This document shows, in pieces, positions 15,818 through 21,202 of a stretch of DNA of 21,825 nucleotides. The notes under the pieces are model-generated. The model saw only the letters and a list, made by a program, of their open reading frames with translations, made no database searches and was not told the origin of the DNA. Within the stretch, counting starts at the first letter, position 1. Every line of letters begins with the position of its first letter. The stretch spans positions 1 through 21,825 of IMG/VR virus record IMGVR_UViG_3300047375_001143; one strand, written 5' to 3'. The stretch is from a virus. The translations under genes and the position numbers were made by a program.

Positions 15818-15990
15818 CTCTCTTTGGTTTTAAATTTTACATATTCTAAATCTAACTTTGTATCACAATTAGTGCAATACAAATGATAGGTTACATCTTT
15901 GTAATCTTTTGGGTGTTCTTTATTGTCTTTCTCTGTACTATCAGAATAAACAACTAAGTCACTAAATTTATGTTTACATTTAAAAATCAT
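15814..15990 (-). CDS. Small zinc-binding-like protein
   Basis: 58 aa, below many gene-caller cut-offs. Potential metal ligands are Cys5/His7 (FKCKHKFSD) and Cys39/Cys42 (LYCTNCDTKL). The middle is charged (STEKDNKEHPKDYKDV). It ends in KFKTKER, encoded by the leader of the next gene with an ATGA overlap. It lies beside another zinc-ribbon gene, so the two may derive from related modules. Confidence 0.72.
   Translation of the reverse strand: MIFKCKHKFSDLVVYSDSTEKDNKEHPKDYKDVTYHLYCTNCDTKLDLEYVKFKTKER
15815..15834 (-). promoter_or_regulatory. Repeated translation leader, copy
   Basis: Core TTTAAAACC plus AAAGAGAGATG; read in the upstream frame as FKTKER and TGA. Confidence 0.75.
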
Positions 15991-16013
15991 CTATCTTTGG
16001 TGTTAAAGGTTAT
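15988..16013 (-). promoter_or_regulatory. Repeated translation leader, variant copy
   Basis: AACCTTTAACACC followed by AAAGATAGATG, one base different in the purine run. The TAA closes the upstream 119-aa gene (DNL*). Confidence 0.7.
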
Positions 16014-16362
16014 CTATAATATCTCTCATCTTAATAAGAAAGTCTACATCCTCACTTTCACCATACACATTCACAATTCTATCGTGAATCCATCTTAAAT
16101 GGGATTTACCCCTTATTTCTCGTACTGCTGCTTCAAACTTTTCTTTTTCGTTTTGTTTTGCTATAATTCGTGCTTTAAATGATTGATAATTTTTAGGAAT
16201 ACCAAAACCAAATCCTAGAAAAAAACTTGCATACCCCCAACAAATACCTAAACCAATAACTTTTATTTTTTTACCAATCACTTTTACACCAAACAAGTAA
16301 GGTGTTATTGCAAAATCTTCATTATTACTTTTAGTATTCATATATCTTCTAATCATTTTCAT
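16003..16362 (-). CDS. Hypothetical protein with hydrophobic central segment
   Basis: 119 aa. A basic N-terminus is followed by a Gly/Ile/Phe-rich hydrophobic stretch at about residues 35-57 (VIGLGICWGYASFFLGFGFG) that could be a membrane hairpin or a single helix. A charged helical C-terminal half follows (KARIIAKQNEKEKFEAAVRE, ending DIIDNL). Not recognised. Starts with the repeated leader. Confidence 0.75.
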   Translation of the reverse strand: MKMIRRYMNTKSNNEDFAITPYLFGVKVIGKKIKVIGLGICWGYASFFLGFGFGIPKNYQSFKARIIAKQNEKEKFEAAVREIRGKSHLRWIHDRIVNVYGESEDVDFLIKMRDIIDNL

Positions 16363-16490
16363 CTCTCTTTGGTTTTAAAAGTTTCGTCATAAAGACCTAA
16401 ATCTTCATCTCCCTTTATTATTTCAATTAGTAACCGCTTTCGTCTTTTAGGAAATACCCAATTCAAAAACTTGTTGTAATGCTTTTTCAT
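16359..16490 (-). CDS. Very small basic protein ending ETFKTKER
   Basis: 43 aa: MKKHYNKFLNWVFPKRRKRL, then LIEIIKGDEDLGLYD and the leader-encoded ETFKTKER. A basic N-terminal half precedes an acidic segment. The ATG carries the repeated leader and the stop forms ATGA with the next gene, which is the main reason to call it. Function unknown. Confidence 0.65.
   Translation of the reverse strand: MKKHYNKFLNWVFPKRRKRLLIEIIKGDEDLGLYDETFKTKER
16360..16386 (-). promoter_or_regulatory. Repeated translation leader, copy
   Basis: GAAACTTTTAAAACC then AAAGAGAGATG; encodes ETFKTKER of the upstream gene. Confidence 0.75.
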
Positions 16491-16505
16491 CTCTCTTTGG
16501 TGTTA
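16488..16505 (-). promoter_or_regulatory. Repeated translation leader, short copy
   Basis: TAACACC plus AAAGAGAGATG, fused upstream to an AATAAACACCATA element that recurs at 20.9 and 21.2 kb. Confidence 0.65.
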
Positions 16506-16537
16506 CTTTATGGTGTTTATTGAGTGGTTATAAAACA

Positions 16538-16672
16538 TTAACAACCTATTTCTTCTCTAATCTTTTTAATTTTCGCTAATGCTTTTTCTAAATCATTTCT
16601 ATCCATTAAATGATAAAGTCTTTTTACAATTTCTTGTAGTTCTTCAAATTCTTTTTCTATATCCATAATCAT
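16538..16672 (-). CDS. Very small coiled-coil protein
   Basis: 44 aa: MIMDIEKEFEELQEIVKRLY, then HLMDRNDLEKALAKIKKIRE and EIGC. It is an all-helical, heptad-rich peptide of unknown function. The start has the purine-rich AAAGAGAG leader; a second ATG two codons in is an alternative. Downstream of the possible promoter at 16.7 kb. Confidence 0.65.
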   Translation of the reverse strand: MIMDIEKEFEELQEIVKRLYHLMDRNDLEKALAKIKKIREEIGC

Positions 16673-16690
16673 CTCTCTTTTGTTTTAAAA
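16670..16690 (-). promoter_or_regulatory. Repeated translation leader, copy
   Basis: TTTTAAAACAAAAGAGAG before the ATG at 16672; this copy lacks the CC of the core. Confidence 0.65.
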
Positions 16691-16709
16691 AACGTTCTTA
16701 TTTACTGTG

Positions 16710-16741
16710 TAAATATACAAAAAATATTTTACTTATCCCAC
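16710..16741 (-). promoter_or_regulatory. Weak Bacteroidota-like promoter
   Basis: TATATTTAC (16717-16710 plus next base) preceded by TTTTTTG matches the -7 region of the four good promoters. The -33 position reads TGGG/GTGG rather than TTTG. It overlaps the end of the 55-aa gene and precedes the gene at 16672. Confidence 0.4.
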
Positions 16742-16896
16742 CCTTCTATTGCAATCTCCAAAGCAAGTCTTGGATAAGAATATGGCCGTTCTTGCATTGT
16801 TTTAAGAGCCTCAAAAATGATTTCTACCCTCATATCAGATTCAAAAACCATTTCTACAACTCTTGCAAATTCTTCATCTATTTTATTATAACCCAT
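16729..16896 (-). CDS. Small acidic helical hypothetical protein
   Basis: 55 aa: MGYNKIDEEFARVVEMVFES, then DMRVEIIFEALKTMQERPYS and YPRLALEIAIEGWDK. The pattern looks like a compact helical bundle; the family is not recognised. It starts 4 nt after the preceding gene's stop, with AATTTAAAATT before the ATG instead of the repeated leader. Confidence 0.72.
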   Translation of the reverse strand: MGYNKIDEEFARVVEMVFESDMRVEIIFEALKTMQERPYSYPRLALEIAIEGWDK

Positions 16897-16900
16897 AATT

Positions 16901-17098
16901 TTAATTTAAATGAATTTTATTTATATTTTCCATAAACTCGCTATATTCCGCGTTAAAATCTTCAAGCATATCACTTAGTGCAGCGTTGTATCCTCGCATG
17001 TATACGCGCTCATCTTCCGTGTATTCCCGCGATTCCATCAGCATCTCTATGCGGTTATCTTCGAGTGTTTCCTGAAGAAGTTTTTTAAAATTAACCAT
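16901..17098 (-). CDS. Small acidic helical hypothetical protein
   Basis: 65 aa from the ATG at 17098 (MVNFKKLLQETLEDNRIEML); six codons further upstream there is another ATG, but AAAGAAAGACAAA just before 17098 is the better ribosome site. The protein is Glu/Met-rich (ESREYTEDERVYMRGYNAAL, SDMLEDFNAEYSEFMENINK) and probably entirely helical. It overlaps the end of the 53-aa membrane-protein gene by a few bases. No function recognised. Confidence 0.72.
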   Translation of the reverse strand: MVNFKKLLQETLEDNRIEMLMESREYTEDERVYMRGYNAALSDMLEDFNAEYSEFMENINKIHLN

Positions 17099-17252
17099 TT
17101 TGTCTTTCTTTATCATTTAAACGAAGTTGCTCTAAACATAGACTAAATACTACAGCATAAAATAAACATGCTGGCCCACCCGTAATAAGAGTAAGAATAA
17201 GTGTACCAATAGCTGTAATGTGTAAAAATGGGTTTTTAAATCTGATTTTCAT
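17091..17252 (-). CDS. Small single-pass membrane protein
   Basis: 53 aa. It begins MKIRFKNPFLHITAIGTLIL and continues TLITGGPACLFYAVVFSLCL, giving one or two hydrophobic segments around a Gly-Gly-Pro turn, then the charged end EQLRLNDKERQNG. Preceded by a clear TTTG-N20-TATATTTA promoter inside the duplicated module. The C-terminal KER is again contributed by the purine-rich ribosome site of the following gene. Function unknown. Confidence 0.7.
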   Translation of the reverse strand: MKIRFKNPFLHITAIGTLILTLITGGPACLFYAVVFSLCLEQLRLNDKERQNG

Positions 17253-17326
17253 AACCTTTATTTCTTTAATACCTAAATATACAAAATATTTTTTAGGGAG
17301 CCAAATTTTTACTTAAATATTACTGA
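17250..17326. repeat. 77-bp promoter module, copy 1
   Basis: Matches 17954-18030 at 73 of 77 positions in direct orientation. It spans the ATG of the membrane-protein gene, the promoter, the stop and the last codons (VIFK) of the lipoprotein gene. Confidence 0.85.
17274..17305 (-). promoter_or_regulatory. Bacteroidota-type promoter, copy in duplicated module
   Basis: TTTG (17305-17302), 20-nt spacer ending in TTTTG, TATATTTA (17281-17274). It would start transcription shortly before the 53-aa membrane-protein ATG. Confidence 0.75.
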
Positions 17327-17956
17327 AATTTGTTGTTCTCTAACTTCTCTAAAACCAATATCATTGTTAAAGAGTACTTTCATAAAAATAGTAGCAGTAT
17401 CTCCTACCATCTCATCATCCAAAAATATTTGTTTTCTAGGTTGATAAGTGTGTTTACTATAGGTTCCTAGCAAAGTAGGGGCATACGGGCAATCCCAACA
17501 AAAGAACTTAGGAATTTGGTACCCTACAATATTAAGTGGTGGGTGGATATTAGCGATATCTTCCAAAGTATACGTGAGATTACCAACAGCAATCGGTTGG
17601 GTATAGGATTGATCGCTAAACCAACTTAACACCGAATACATTGGTGAAGTCCATTGTAAAGTATCAAATACAACCCAATAATCGCTATCAAATTGTGTTT
17701 CAATGAGAGGGACTTTATTTATTACGTATTGAGGATCAAGTTCATCTAGTTGACCTTGAATTGTAAAATAAGTCAAACCACTATACTTTACCCTCCAATA
17801 ACCATCAATAGAATCAAAATATGAACCCGGTGATACTAGTGTATCAATAAAAAATTGGGCATCACAAAAACCATCTAAACATGGGTATGGCTTTGAAGGT
17901 GATGTCTCACAAGAAACCAATAAAACAATACTAAAAAATAAAACTAATTTTTTCAT
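17309..17956 (-). CDS. Phage-encoded lipoprotein
   Basis: 215 aa. Signal peptide MKKLVLFFSIVLLVSC with a lipobox (L13-V14-S15-C16) marks a lipoprotein to be lipidated at Cys16 and placed in the inner or outer membrane. The mature part is rich in aromatic residues and beta-like (GYWRVKYSGLTYFTIQGQLD, ETQFDSDYWVVFDTLQW) with a C-W-D-C pair near residue 155. No family is recognised. It has its own promoter in a 77-bp module that is repeated directly after its end. Lipoproteins made from early phage genes often block superinfection; this role is inference here. Confidence 0.82.
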   Translation of the reverse strand: MKKLVLFFSIVLLVSCETSPSKPYPCLDGFCDAQFFIDTLVSPGSYFDSIDGYWRVKYSGLTYFTIQGQLDELDPQYVINKVPLIETQFDSDYWVVFDTLQWTSPMYSVLSWFSDQSYTQPIAVGNLTYTLEDIANIHPPLNIVGYQIPKFFCWDCPYAPTLLGTYSKHTYQPRKQIFLDDEMVGDTATIFMKVLFNNDIGFREVREQQISVIFK

Positions 17957-18030
17957 AACCTTTACTTCTTTAATACTTAAATATACAAAATATTTTTTAG
18001 GGAACCAAATTTTTACTCAAATATTACTGA
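17954..18030. repeat. 77-bp promoter module, copy 2
   Basis: Counterpart of 17250-17326. Here the module lies between the lipoprotein ATG and the stop of the SprT-like gene, so the part that codes VIFK in copy 1 is non-coding in copy 2. Confidence 0.85.
17978..18009 (-). promoter_or_regulatory. Bacteroidota-type promoter for the lipoprotein gene
   Basis: TTTG (18009-18006), 20-nt spacer, TATATTTA (17985-17978); predicted leader of roughly 15 nt to the ATG at 17956. Confidence 0.75.
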
Positions 18031-18031
18031 G

Positions 18032-18640
18032 TTAAGCTACCTGTGGGTTATTTTGTAAGTAGTTTTCTTCTTCTTCTCTCATTTTTGCTCTAAATGGAAA
18101 ACCTTGTTCTTCAGCTACTTCAGCATACCACATAAAAATATGTAAATATATCTGTTCTGTATTAGAGTGTTTAAATGGTTTTCCTTTACTATCTGTAACT
18201 TTATAATCTTCCTTATTTATTTGTTGGATAATTGCCTTTTTCTCCCCTTCATATTCTATAATAAAAGTATTAGTATTAAAATCGGCATCAATAAATAATT
18301 CCCATACATTTTTAATATATATTGGACGTTCAATTAAATTATGTTGAAATATTTTGTTAGCTATTTCTTTAAAATTATGACCATGAGGATTTTCCTCAGG
18401 GAAATATTCATTAACATAGGCATGAGTTACTTCATGTTCTATTACATATTGTTCAAATGGGGTATTTACTACAAATTCCGATAATTTAATTCGAATAGTC
18501 CCATCTTTCAAATAACTACACATTCCATAATCAGATTTACACCTTTTAGAAACCCAAAAATCTAATTTTAGTTTAGGTAATTTTAAGACTTTTGAAAGTA
18601 ATTTACTAGCTTCTTCAACTTTAATTTCTTGTTTTTTCAT
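18032..18640 (-). CDS. SprT-like zinc metalloprotease
   Basis: 202 aa from the ATG at 18640 (MKKQEIKVEEASKLLSKVLK). A longer frame starts from a GTG at 18712 but would add an unlikely hydrophobic N-terminus. The zinc motif H-E-V-T-H occurs at residues about 69-73 in YVIEHEVTHAYVNEYF, followed by NPHGHNFKEIANKI (H-G-H-x-F), as in SprT/Spartan-like proteases, where the third ligand comes from this segment. Cys residues (KRCKSDYGMCSYL) lie before the active site. The C-terminal half is unlike SprT and may bind DNA or protein. Such phage proteases may act on DNA-bound proteins; the target is unknown. Confidence 0.82.
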   Translation of the reverse strand: MKKQEIKVEEASKLLSKVLKLPKLKLDFWVSKRCKSDYGMCSYLKDGTIRIKLSEFVVNTPFEQYVIEHEVTHAYVNEYFPEENPHGHNFKEIANKIFQHNLIERPIYIKNVWELFIDADFNTNTFIIEYEGEKKAIIQQINKEDYKVTDSKGKPFKHSNTEQIYLHIFMWYAEVAEEQGFPFRAKMREEEENYLQNNPQVA

Positions 18641-18690
18641 AACCCGAGAACTTAATCCTTTAAATATTAAAACCTCAATAAATACGTATA

Positions 18691-18711
18691 TACACCCCAC
18701 AAGGGGGTACA
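18691..18711 (-). other. Hairpin between DUF932 and SprT-like genes
   Basis: TGTACCCC-CTTGT-GGGGTGTA forms an 8-pair stem including two G-U pairs. No T-tract follows, so it may be a processing or stability element rather than a terminator. Confidence 0.5.
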
Positions 18712-18717
18712 CTCCCC

Positions 18718-19533
18718 TTAGGAAGCGTACTCAAGTGCTAATTTGTATAGATCTTGGTTAATCTTTGTATCTTGCTTGAAATTCTTGATCTTACGTGCCT
18801 TACGTGGCTTACCCGCAACCCCAAACGTTTCGAACATTCCGTGAATTAGTTTTTCCTGAACTACGTTATACACGCTCCACATATCGTTGCCTTGATCTTC
18901 ATTGCGGGTAGGATTTAATAATTCCTGGATATTATCGATATCGTAGGTAGAAATATGTTCTTTAGGAAGTCTTGTACGTAATGCTTCTTTAGCAAACTCT
19001 ACTTTCTCCTTTTCACTTAATTGCTTGGCTTTGAGCTTATTCATACACTCGATAGTGAGCGGGAGCTTTTCAACCATTTCGGAAATTACGGTTTTTAACT
19101 CTTCCAAATCATATCCCATGTGACGGATCTTCATATTGGCAAATTCGGCATCTGCTACTACCAATCCATTGGAGCATACTAGGCGGTAAAGACCTGCTTG
19201 AAAACGGAATGCGTTCTTTCCATCGTGCGAATTCGTCATTAACACTCTGGGCATCACGGTATCGCCATCTTTTCCTTCGATTTGCAAATTATCATTCCCG
19301 AAAATAATCATGTGTTGTTGGTAACCTTGATTTTTACGGGCTTTGACTTGCTTTGCATCTACTACTCCCCAACCCATAGAAGCCATATCATCAATTACGG
19401 TTTCGGTTGGAATATGCACGTAGTGCTTTGAAGTTGTTGTTTTATCTGCATTTTGAGTAAAAACAGATGGAGCGATTTTACGAATTTGATCCTTTGTCAA
19501 AAACTCGTTGGTGTTGTCGTTTGAATACATCAT
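18718..19533 (-). CDS. DUF932-family phage/plasmid protein
   Basis: 271 aa, a usual length for DUF932. Characteristic blocks are present: ETVIDDMASMGWGVVDAKQV near the N-terminus, the central PRVLMTNSHDGKNAFRFQAG and LYRLVCSNGLVVA, and a C-terminal DMWSVYNVVQEKLIHG. These proteins are widespread on phages and plasmids; their activity is not established. A second ATG follows the first directly and either could start. It has its own promoter and is less AT-biased than its neighbours, with more G+C at third positions by eye, which may reflect separate acquisition. Confidence 0.87.
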   Translation of the reverse strand: MMYSNDNTNEFLTKDQIRKIAPSVFTQNADKTTTSKHYVHIPTETVIDDMASMGWGVVDAKQVKARKNQGYQQHMIIFGNDNLQIEGKDGDTVMPRVLMTNSHDGKNAFRFQAGLYRLVCSNGLVVADAEFANMKIRHMGYDLEELKTVISEMVEKLPLTIECMNKLKAKQLSEKEKVEFAKEALRTRLPKEHISTYDIDNIQELLNPTRNEDQGNDMWSVYNVVQEKLIHGMFETFGVAGKPRKARKIKNFKQDTKINQDLYKLALEYAS

Positions 19534-19574
19534 AACTCTAATTAATTTAATGGGCTCTGCCCTTATTTACCCTG

Positions 19575-19606
19575 TAAATATACGAAACATTTCCTGGGGA
19601 GCCAAA
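19575..19606 (-). promoter_or_regulatory. Bacteroidota-type promoter for DUF932 gene
   Basis: TTTG (19606-19603), 20-nt spacer ending TTTCG, TATATTTA (19582-19575). It shares TTTGGCTCCC with the copy at 17.3 kb. It lies just past the end of the PID-CTERM-like gene. Confidence 0.75.
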
Positions 19607-19608
19607 TT

Positions 19609-19833
19609 TTACTGCGCAGGAAGTGTATTTTTTTCTTTATTTTGGGAGAACCCTATTAAAATTCCAGCTAATAATAAGAATAATATTAACTGCCAATTAT
19701 CCATAGGGACAGGTGGGTTATTACACCAAGGTGGTGGGTTAGGACCAAAACAAGCAGGATTTGGAGGACCATTTGGGCCTCCTTGAGCAAATCCTTTAAA
19801 ACTTAATATTATTAAGATTAGAATTTTTTTCAT
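19609..19833 (-). CDS. Small secreted/membrane protein with PID-CTERM-like end
   Basis: 74 aa. A signal peptide (MKKILILIILSFKGFAQ, cleavage after FAQ likely) is followed by a Gly/Pro/Asn segment (GGPNGPPNPACFGPNPPPWC) with two Cys. A PVPMDNW motif then leads into a hydrophobic helix (LILFLLLAGILIGF) and a short charged tail (SQNKEKN). The order signal peptide, Pro-rich spacer, P-[IM]-D, helix with LLxAG, basic tail is that of Bacteroidota PID-CTERM proteins. This phage copy has PMD rather than PID. It starts 2 nt after the upstream gene. Function unknown. Confidence 0.78.
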   Translation of the reverse strand: MKKILILIILSFKGFAQGGPNGPPNPACFGPNPPPWCNNPPVPMDNWQLILFLLLAGILIGFSQNKEKNTLPAQ

Positions 19834-19834
19834 T

Positions 19835-19963
19835 TTAAGTTAAGTATATATTAGGATGAACATACATATATGCTATGGCTAAAAAACTTAACCCCAAACA
19901 TACTAATGTAAATGTCCCTATTTGAAATAAAATACGTCTTTCTTTGGTACTTAATGTTGTCAT
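19835..19963 (-). CDS. Very small membrane protein
   Basis: 42 aa: MTTLSTKERRILFQIGTFTL, then VCLGLSFLAIAYMYVHPNIY and LT. A charged N-terminus precedes a single transmembrane helix. It starts in an ATGA overlap with the 50-aa gene's stop and ends just before the PID-CTERM-like gene, so these two membrane products are made from one message. No family recognised. Confidence 0.68.
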   Translation of the reverse strand: MTTLSTKERRILFQIGTFTLVCLGLSFLAIAYMYVHPNIYLT

Positions 19964-20112
19964 CTCTCTTTGGTTTTATAGTGTTGTAAAATATCTGCAA
20001 TTGATACTTTCTTACCTTCAGCATTGGCATAATACATCACATACTTGTTAGATGTAGGTTCGGTGCTATAGTGCTTGATAAACCATTCAAGGAATAATTC
20101 TAATTCACTCAT
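19960..20112 (-). CDS. Very small protein ending HYKTKER
   Basis: 50 aa: MSELELFLEWFIKHYSTEPT, then SNKYVMYYANAEGKKVSIAD and ILQHYKTKER. A helical start precedes a short beta-like core. The last six residues and the stop are encoded by the leader of the following gene. Unknown function. Confidence 0.68.
   Translation of the reverse strand: MSELELFLEWFIKHYSTEPTSNKYVMYYANAEGKKVSIADILQHYKTKER
19961..19978 (-). promoter_or_regulatory. Repeated translation leader, copy
   Basis: TATAAAACC then AAAGAGAGATG; read upstream as YKTKER and TGA. Confidence 0.72.
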
Positions 20113-20135
20113 CTCCAATTAGTGTTAAAGGTTTA
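20110..20135 (-). promoter_or_regulatory. Repeated translation leader, divergent copy
   Basis: AAACCTTTAACACTAATT followed by GGAGATG: the 5' half is conserved, while the purine run is replaced by a conventional GGAG. Confidence 0.6.
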
Positions 20136-20244
20136 AAATAGAGTAAGGTGTGAGGACTTTCTTTATTCCAAACAATGGGTGGTTCTCCTCAAGCGTTTGC
20201 AACCGCTCTTTACATATCATACCAACAAGTTTTGCCTTACTCAT
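20125..20244 (-). CDS. Very small basic hypothetical protein
   Basis: 39 aa: MSKAKLVGMICKERLQTLEE, then NHPLFGIKKVLTPYSILNL. It starts inside the last codons of the upstream 68-aa gene with a leader copy in front, and its TAA lies in the next leader (LNL*). Size and lack of homology make this a weaker call, but leader context and spacing match its neighbours. Confidence 0.55.
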   Translation of the reverse strand: MSKAKLVGMICKERLQTLEENHPLFGIKKVLTPYSILNL

Positions 20245-20443
20245 CTCTCTTTTGTATTAGTGCCTCTTCATTATCAGGATAAATACCAAACACCTCATTA
20301 ATTGTTTCTTTGGTATATCCATCAAGTTCTAATGCTAACTTCATTGCATCTCTAATGGCGTAAGGATAATGACACGTTTTAGTATCTATTGTTACTATTG
20401 GAGATTGATTTTCGCTTTGATTTCTTTCAATAATTATTTTCAT
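20237..20443 (-). CDS. Small hypothetical protein
   Basis: 68 aa: MKIIIERNQSENQSPIVTID, then TKTCHYPYAIRDAMKLALEL and DGYTKETINEVFGIYPDNEE. A beta hairpin followed by two helices is suggested. It reads through the next gene's leader in the third frame, ending QKRDE with TAA just past the next ATG. Family unknown. Confidence 0.75.
   Translation of the reverse strand: MKIIIERNQSENQSPIVTIDTKTCHYPYAIRDAMKLALELDGYTKETINEVFGIYPDNEEALIQKRDE
20242..20260 (-). promoter_or_regulatory. Repeated translation leader, copy
   Basis: CTAATACAAAAGAGAGATG; this copy is coding in the third frame (LIQKRDE). Confidence 0.65.
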
Positions 20444-20467
20444 CTCTCTTTGGTTTTAAAGGTTTCT
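20441..20467 (-). promoter_or_regulatory. Repeated translation leader, full copy
   Basis: AGAAACCTTTAAAACC followed by AAAGAGAGATG; overlaps the upstream stop (TAG) by 2 nt but is otherwise non-coding here. Confidence 0.78.
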
Positions 20468-20753
20468 ATTCACCGATATATTGCGTGTCAAAATCATCTC
20501 CATCATTAACCCTTTTTAATTTCTCTTCATCAAGATTAATTAAATCTCTTAAGTTCTTTAATTTAGGTGAGTTTAATTCGGATTTGTGAATTTCAACATC
20601 TATATGACCTGAACCATCACCATCAATTCTTATGGGTAATAATCTATTTGCTCCAATATCCCCACCATACTGAATTTTTCTTAGTGCGATTAGGAAGTCT
20701 TTTAAGTCTTCATCTGAAATTGCAGTTATTCTTAAGTCTATAAATTTTCTCAT
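20466..20753 (-). CDS. Hypothetical phage protein with DGDGSG loop
   Basis: 95 aa. MRKFIDLRITAISDEDLKDF opens a beta-alpha unit; IRIDGDGSGHIDVEIHKSEL lies in the middle, and the C-terminus is acidic (DGDDFDTQYIGE). The D-G-D-G-S-G loop looks like an EF-hand calcium loop but has Glu one position early and no flanking helix. A turn between strands, as in other small phage proteins with a 'DGDG' loop, is more likely. Function unknown. Confidence 0.75.
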   Translation of the reverse strand: MRKFIDLRITAISDEDLKDFLIALRKIQYGGDIGANRLLPIRIDGDGSGHIDVEIHKSELNSPKLKNLRDLINLDEEKLKRVNDGDDFDTQYIGE

Positions 20754-20770
20754 CTCTCTTTGGTTTTAAA
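20751..20770 (-). promoter_or_regulatory. Repeated translation leader, copy
   Basis: TTTAAAACC then AAAGAGAGATG, placed right after the AACCCCCAATAA end of the upstream 45-aa gene. Confidence 0.75.
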
Positions 20771-20773
20771 TTG

Positions 20774-20911
20774 TTATTGGGGGTTATGTGCATCATAAAT
20801 CACAACCTTATCAAATTTTAATCCACCCCAATACCTTATTGTTACTGCTTTATTTTTGTAGCAAAATTCTACGCTTGGATACTTGTTTTTAAAATCTAAG
20901 TTTATTTTCAT
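20774..20911 (-). CDS. Very small hypothetical protein
   Basis: 45 aa: MKINLDFKNKYPSVEFCYKN, then KAVTIRYWGGLKFDKVVIYD and AHNPQ. Alternating hydrophobic residues suggest a small beta-sheet. Starts after a second conserved leader type (see 20921-20957). The stop lies inside a CCCCAATAA string that recurs after other genes. Confidence 0.65.
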   Translation of the reverse strand: MKINLDFKNKYPSVEFCYKNKAVTIRYWGGLKFDKVVIYDAHNPQ

Positions 20912-20920
20912 ATCCGTATT

Positions 20921-20957
20921 TTTATCTCAAACTTATTGTATGGTGTTTATTGGGGGT
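20921..20957 (-). repeat. Second intergenic repeat, copy 1
   Basis: On the minus strand: CCCCCAATAAACACCATACA, then ATAAGTTTGAGATAAA. It closely matches 21158-21194. It lies between the 65-aa gene and the 45-aa gene; parts recur near 16.5 and 15.4 kb. Confidence 0.75.
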
Positions 20958-21154
20958 TACCACCCATAAGAGTTATACATTTTTATTATATCCTCTTCGG
21001 TTATAGTTGGGCCTTCCATAAATCCACCGTAACCAAACATTTTGTGTTCATAGTGAAATTTTTGGGATTTAGATAATTTATCCCACCACTTAATAGCTTT
21101 ATTACGTGTGGTAACACCACCTAAATTTAATTTATTCTCTTCTCTCATAAACAT
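20957..21154 (-). CDS. Small hypothetical protein rich in aromatic residues
   Basis: 65 aa: MFMREENKLNLGGVTTRNKA, then IKWWDKLSKSQKFHYEHKMF and GYGGFMEGPTITEEDIIKMY. A WWDKLSKSQK helix, a Gly-rich turn and an ITEEDIIKMY helix ending NSYGW give the look of a short DNA- or protein-binding phage protein; 'WWxxLSxxQK...ITEEDIIKMY' is a pattern I associate with small Bacteroidota phage proteins. A second ATG two codons in is an alternative start. Confidence 0.75.
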   Translation of the reverse strand: MFMREENKLNLGGVTTRNKAIKWWDKLSKSQKFHYEHKMFGYGGFMEGPTITEEDIIKMYNSYGW

Positions 21155-21157
21155 AAT

Positions 21158-21194
21158 TTTATCTTAAACTAATTGTAGGGTGTTTATTGGGGTT
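21158..21194 (-). repeat. Second intergenic repeat, copy 2
   Basis: CAACCCCAATAAACACCCTA followed by CAATTAGTTTAAGATAAA on the minus strand, directly before the 65-aa gene. Confidence 0.75.
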
Positions 21195-21202
21195 GTAGGC
21201 AA

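Noticed and set aside
19508-19786. Plus-strand open frame with a Gly/Pro-rich end
   Set aside because: Antisense to the PID-CTERM-like gene and its promoter; the Gly/Pro composition is the mirror of that gene's Pro-rich segment.
20466-20753. EF-hand calcium-binding loop (DGDGSGHIDVE)
   Set aside because: The acidic residue expected at position 12 is at 11 and helices do not flank the loop.
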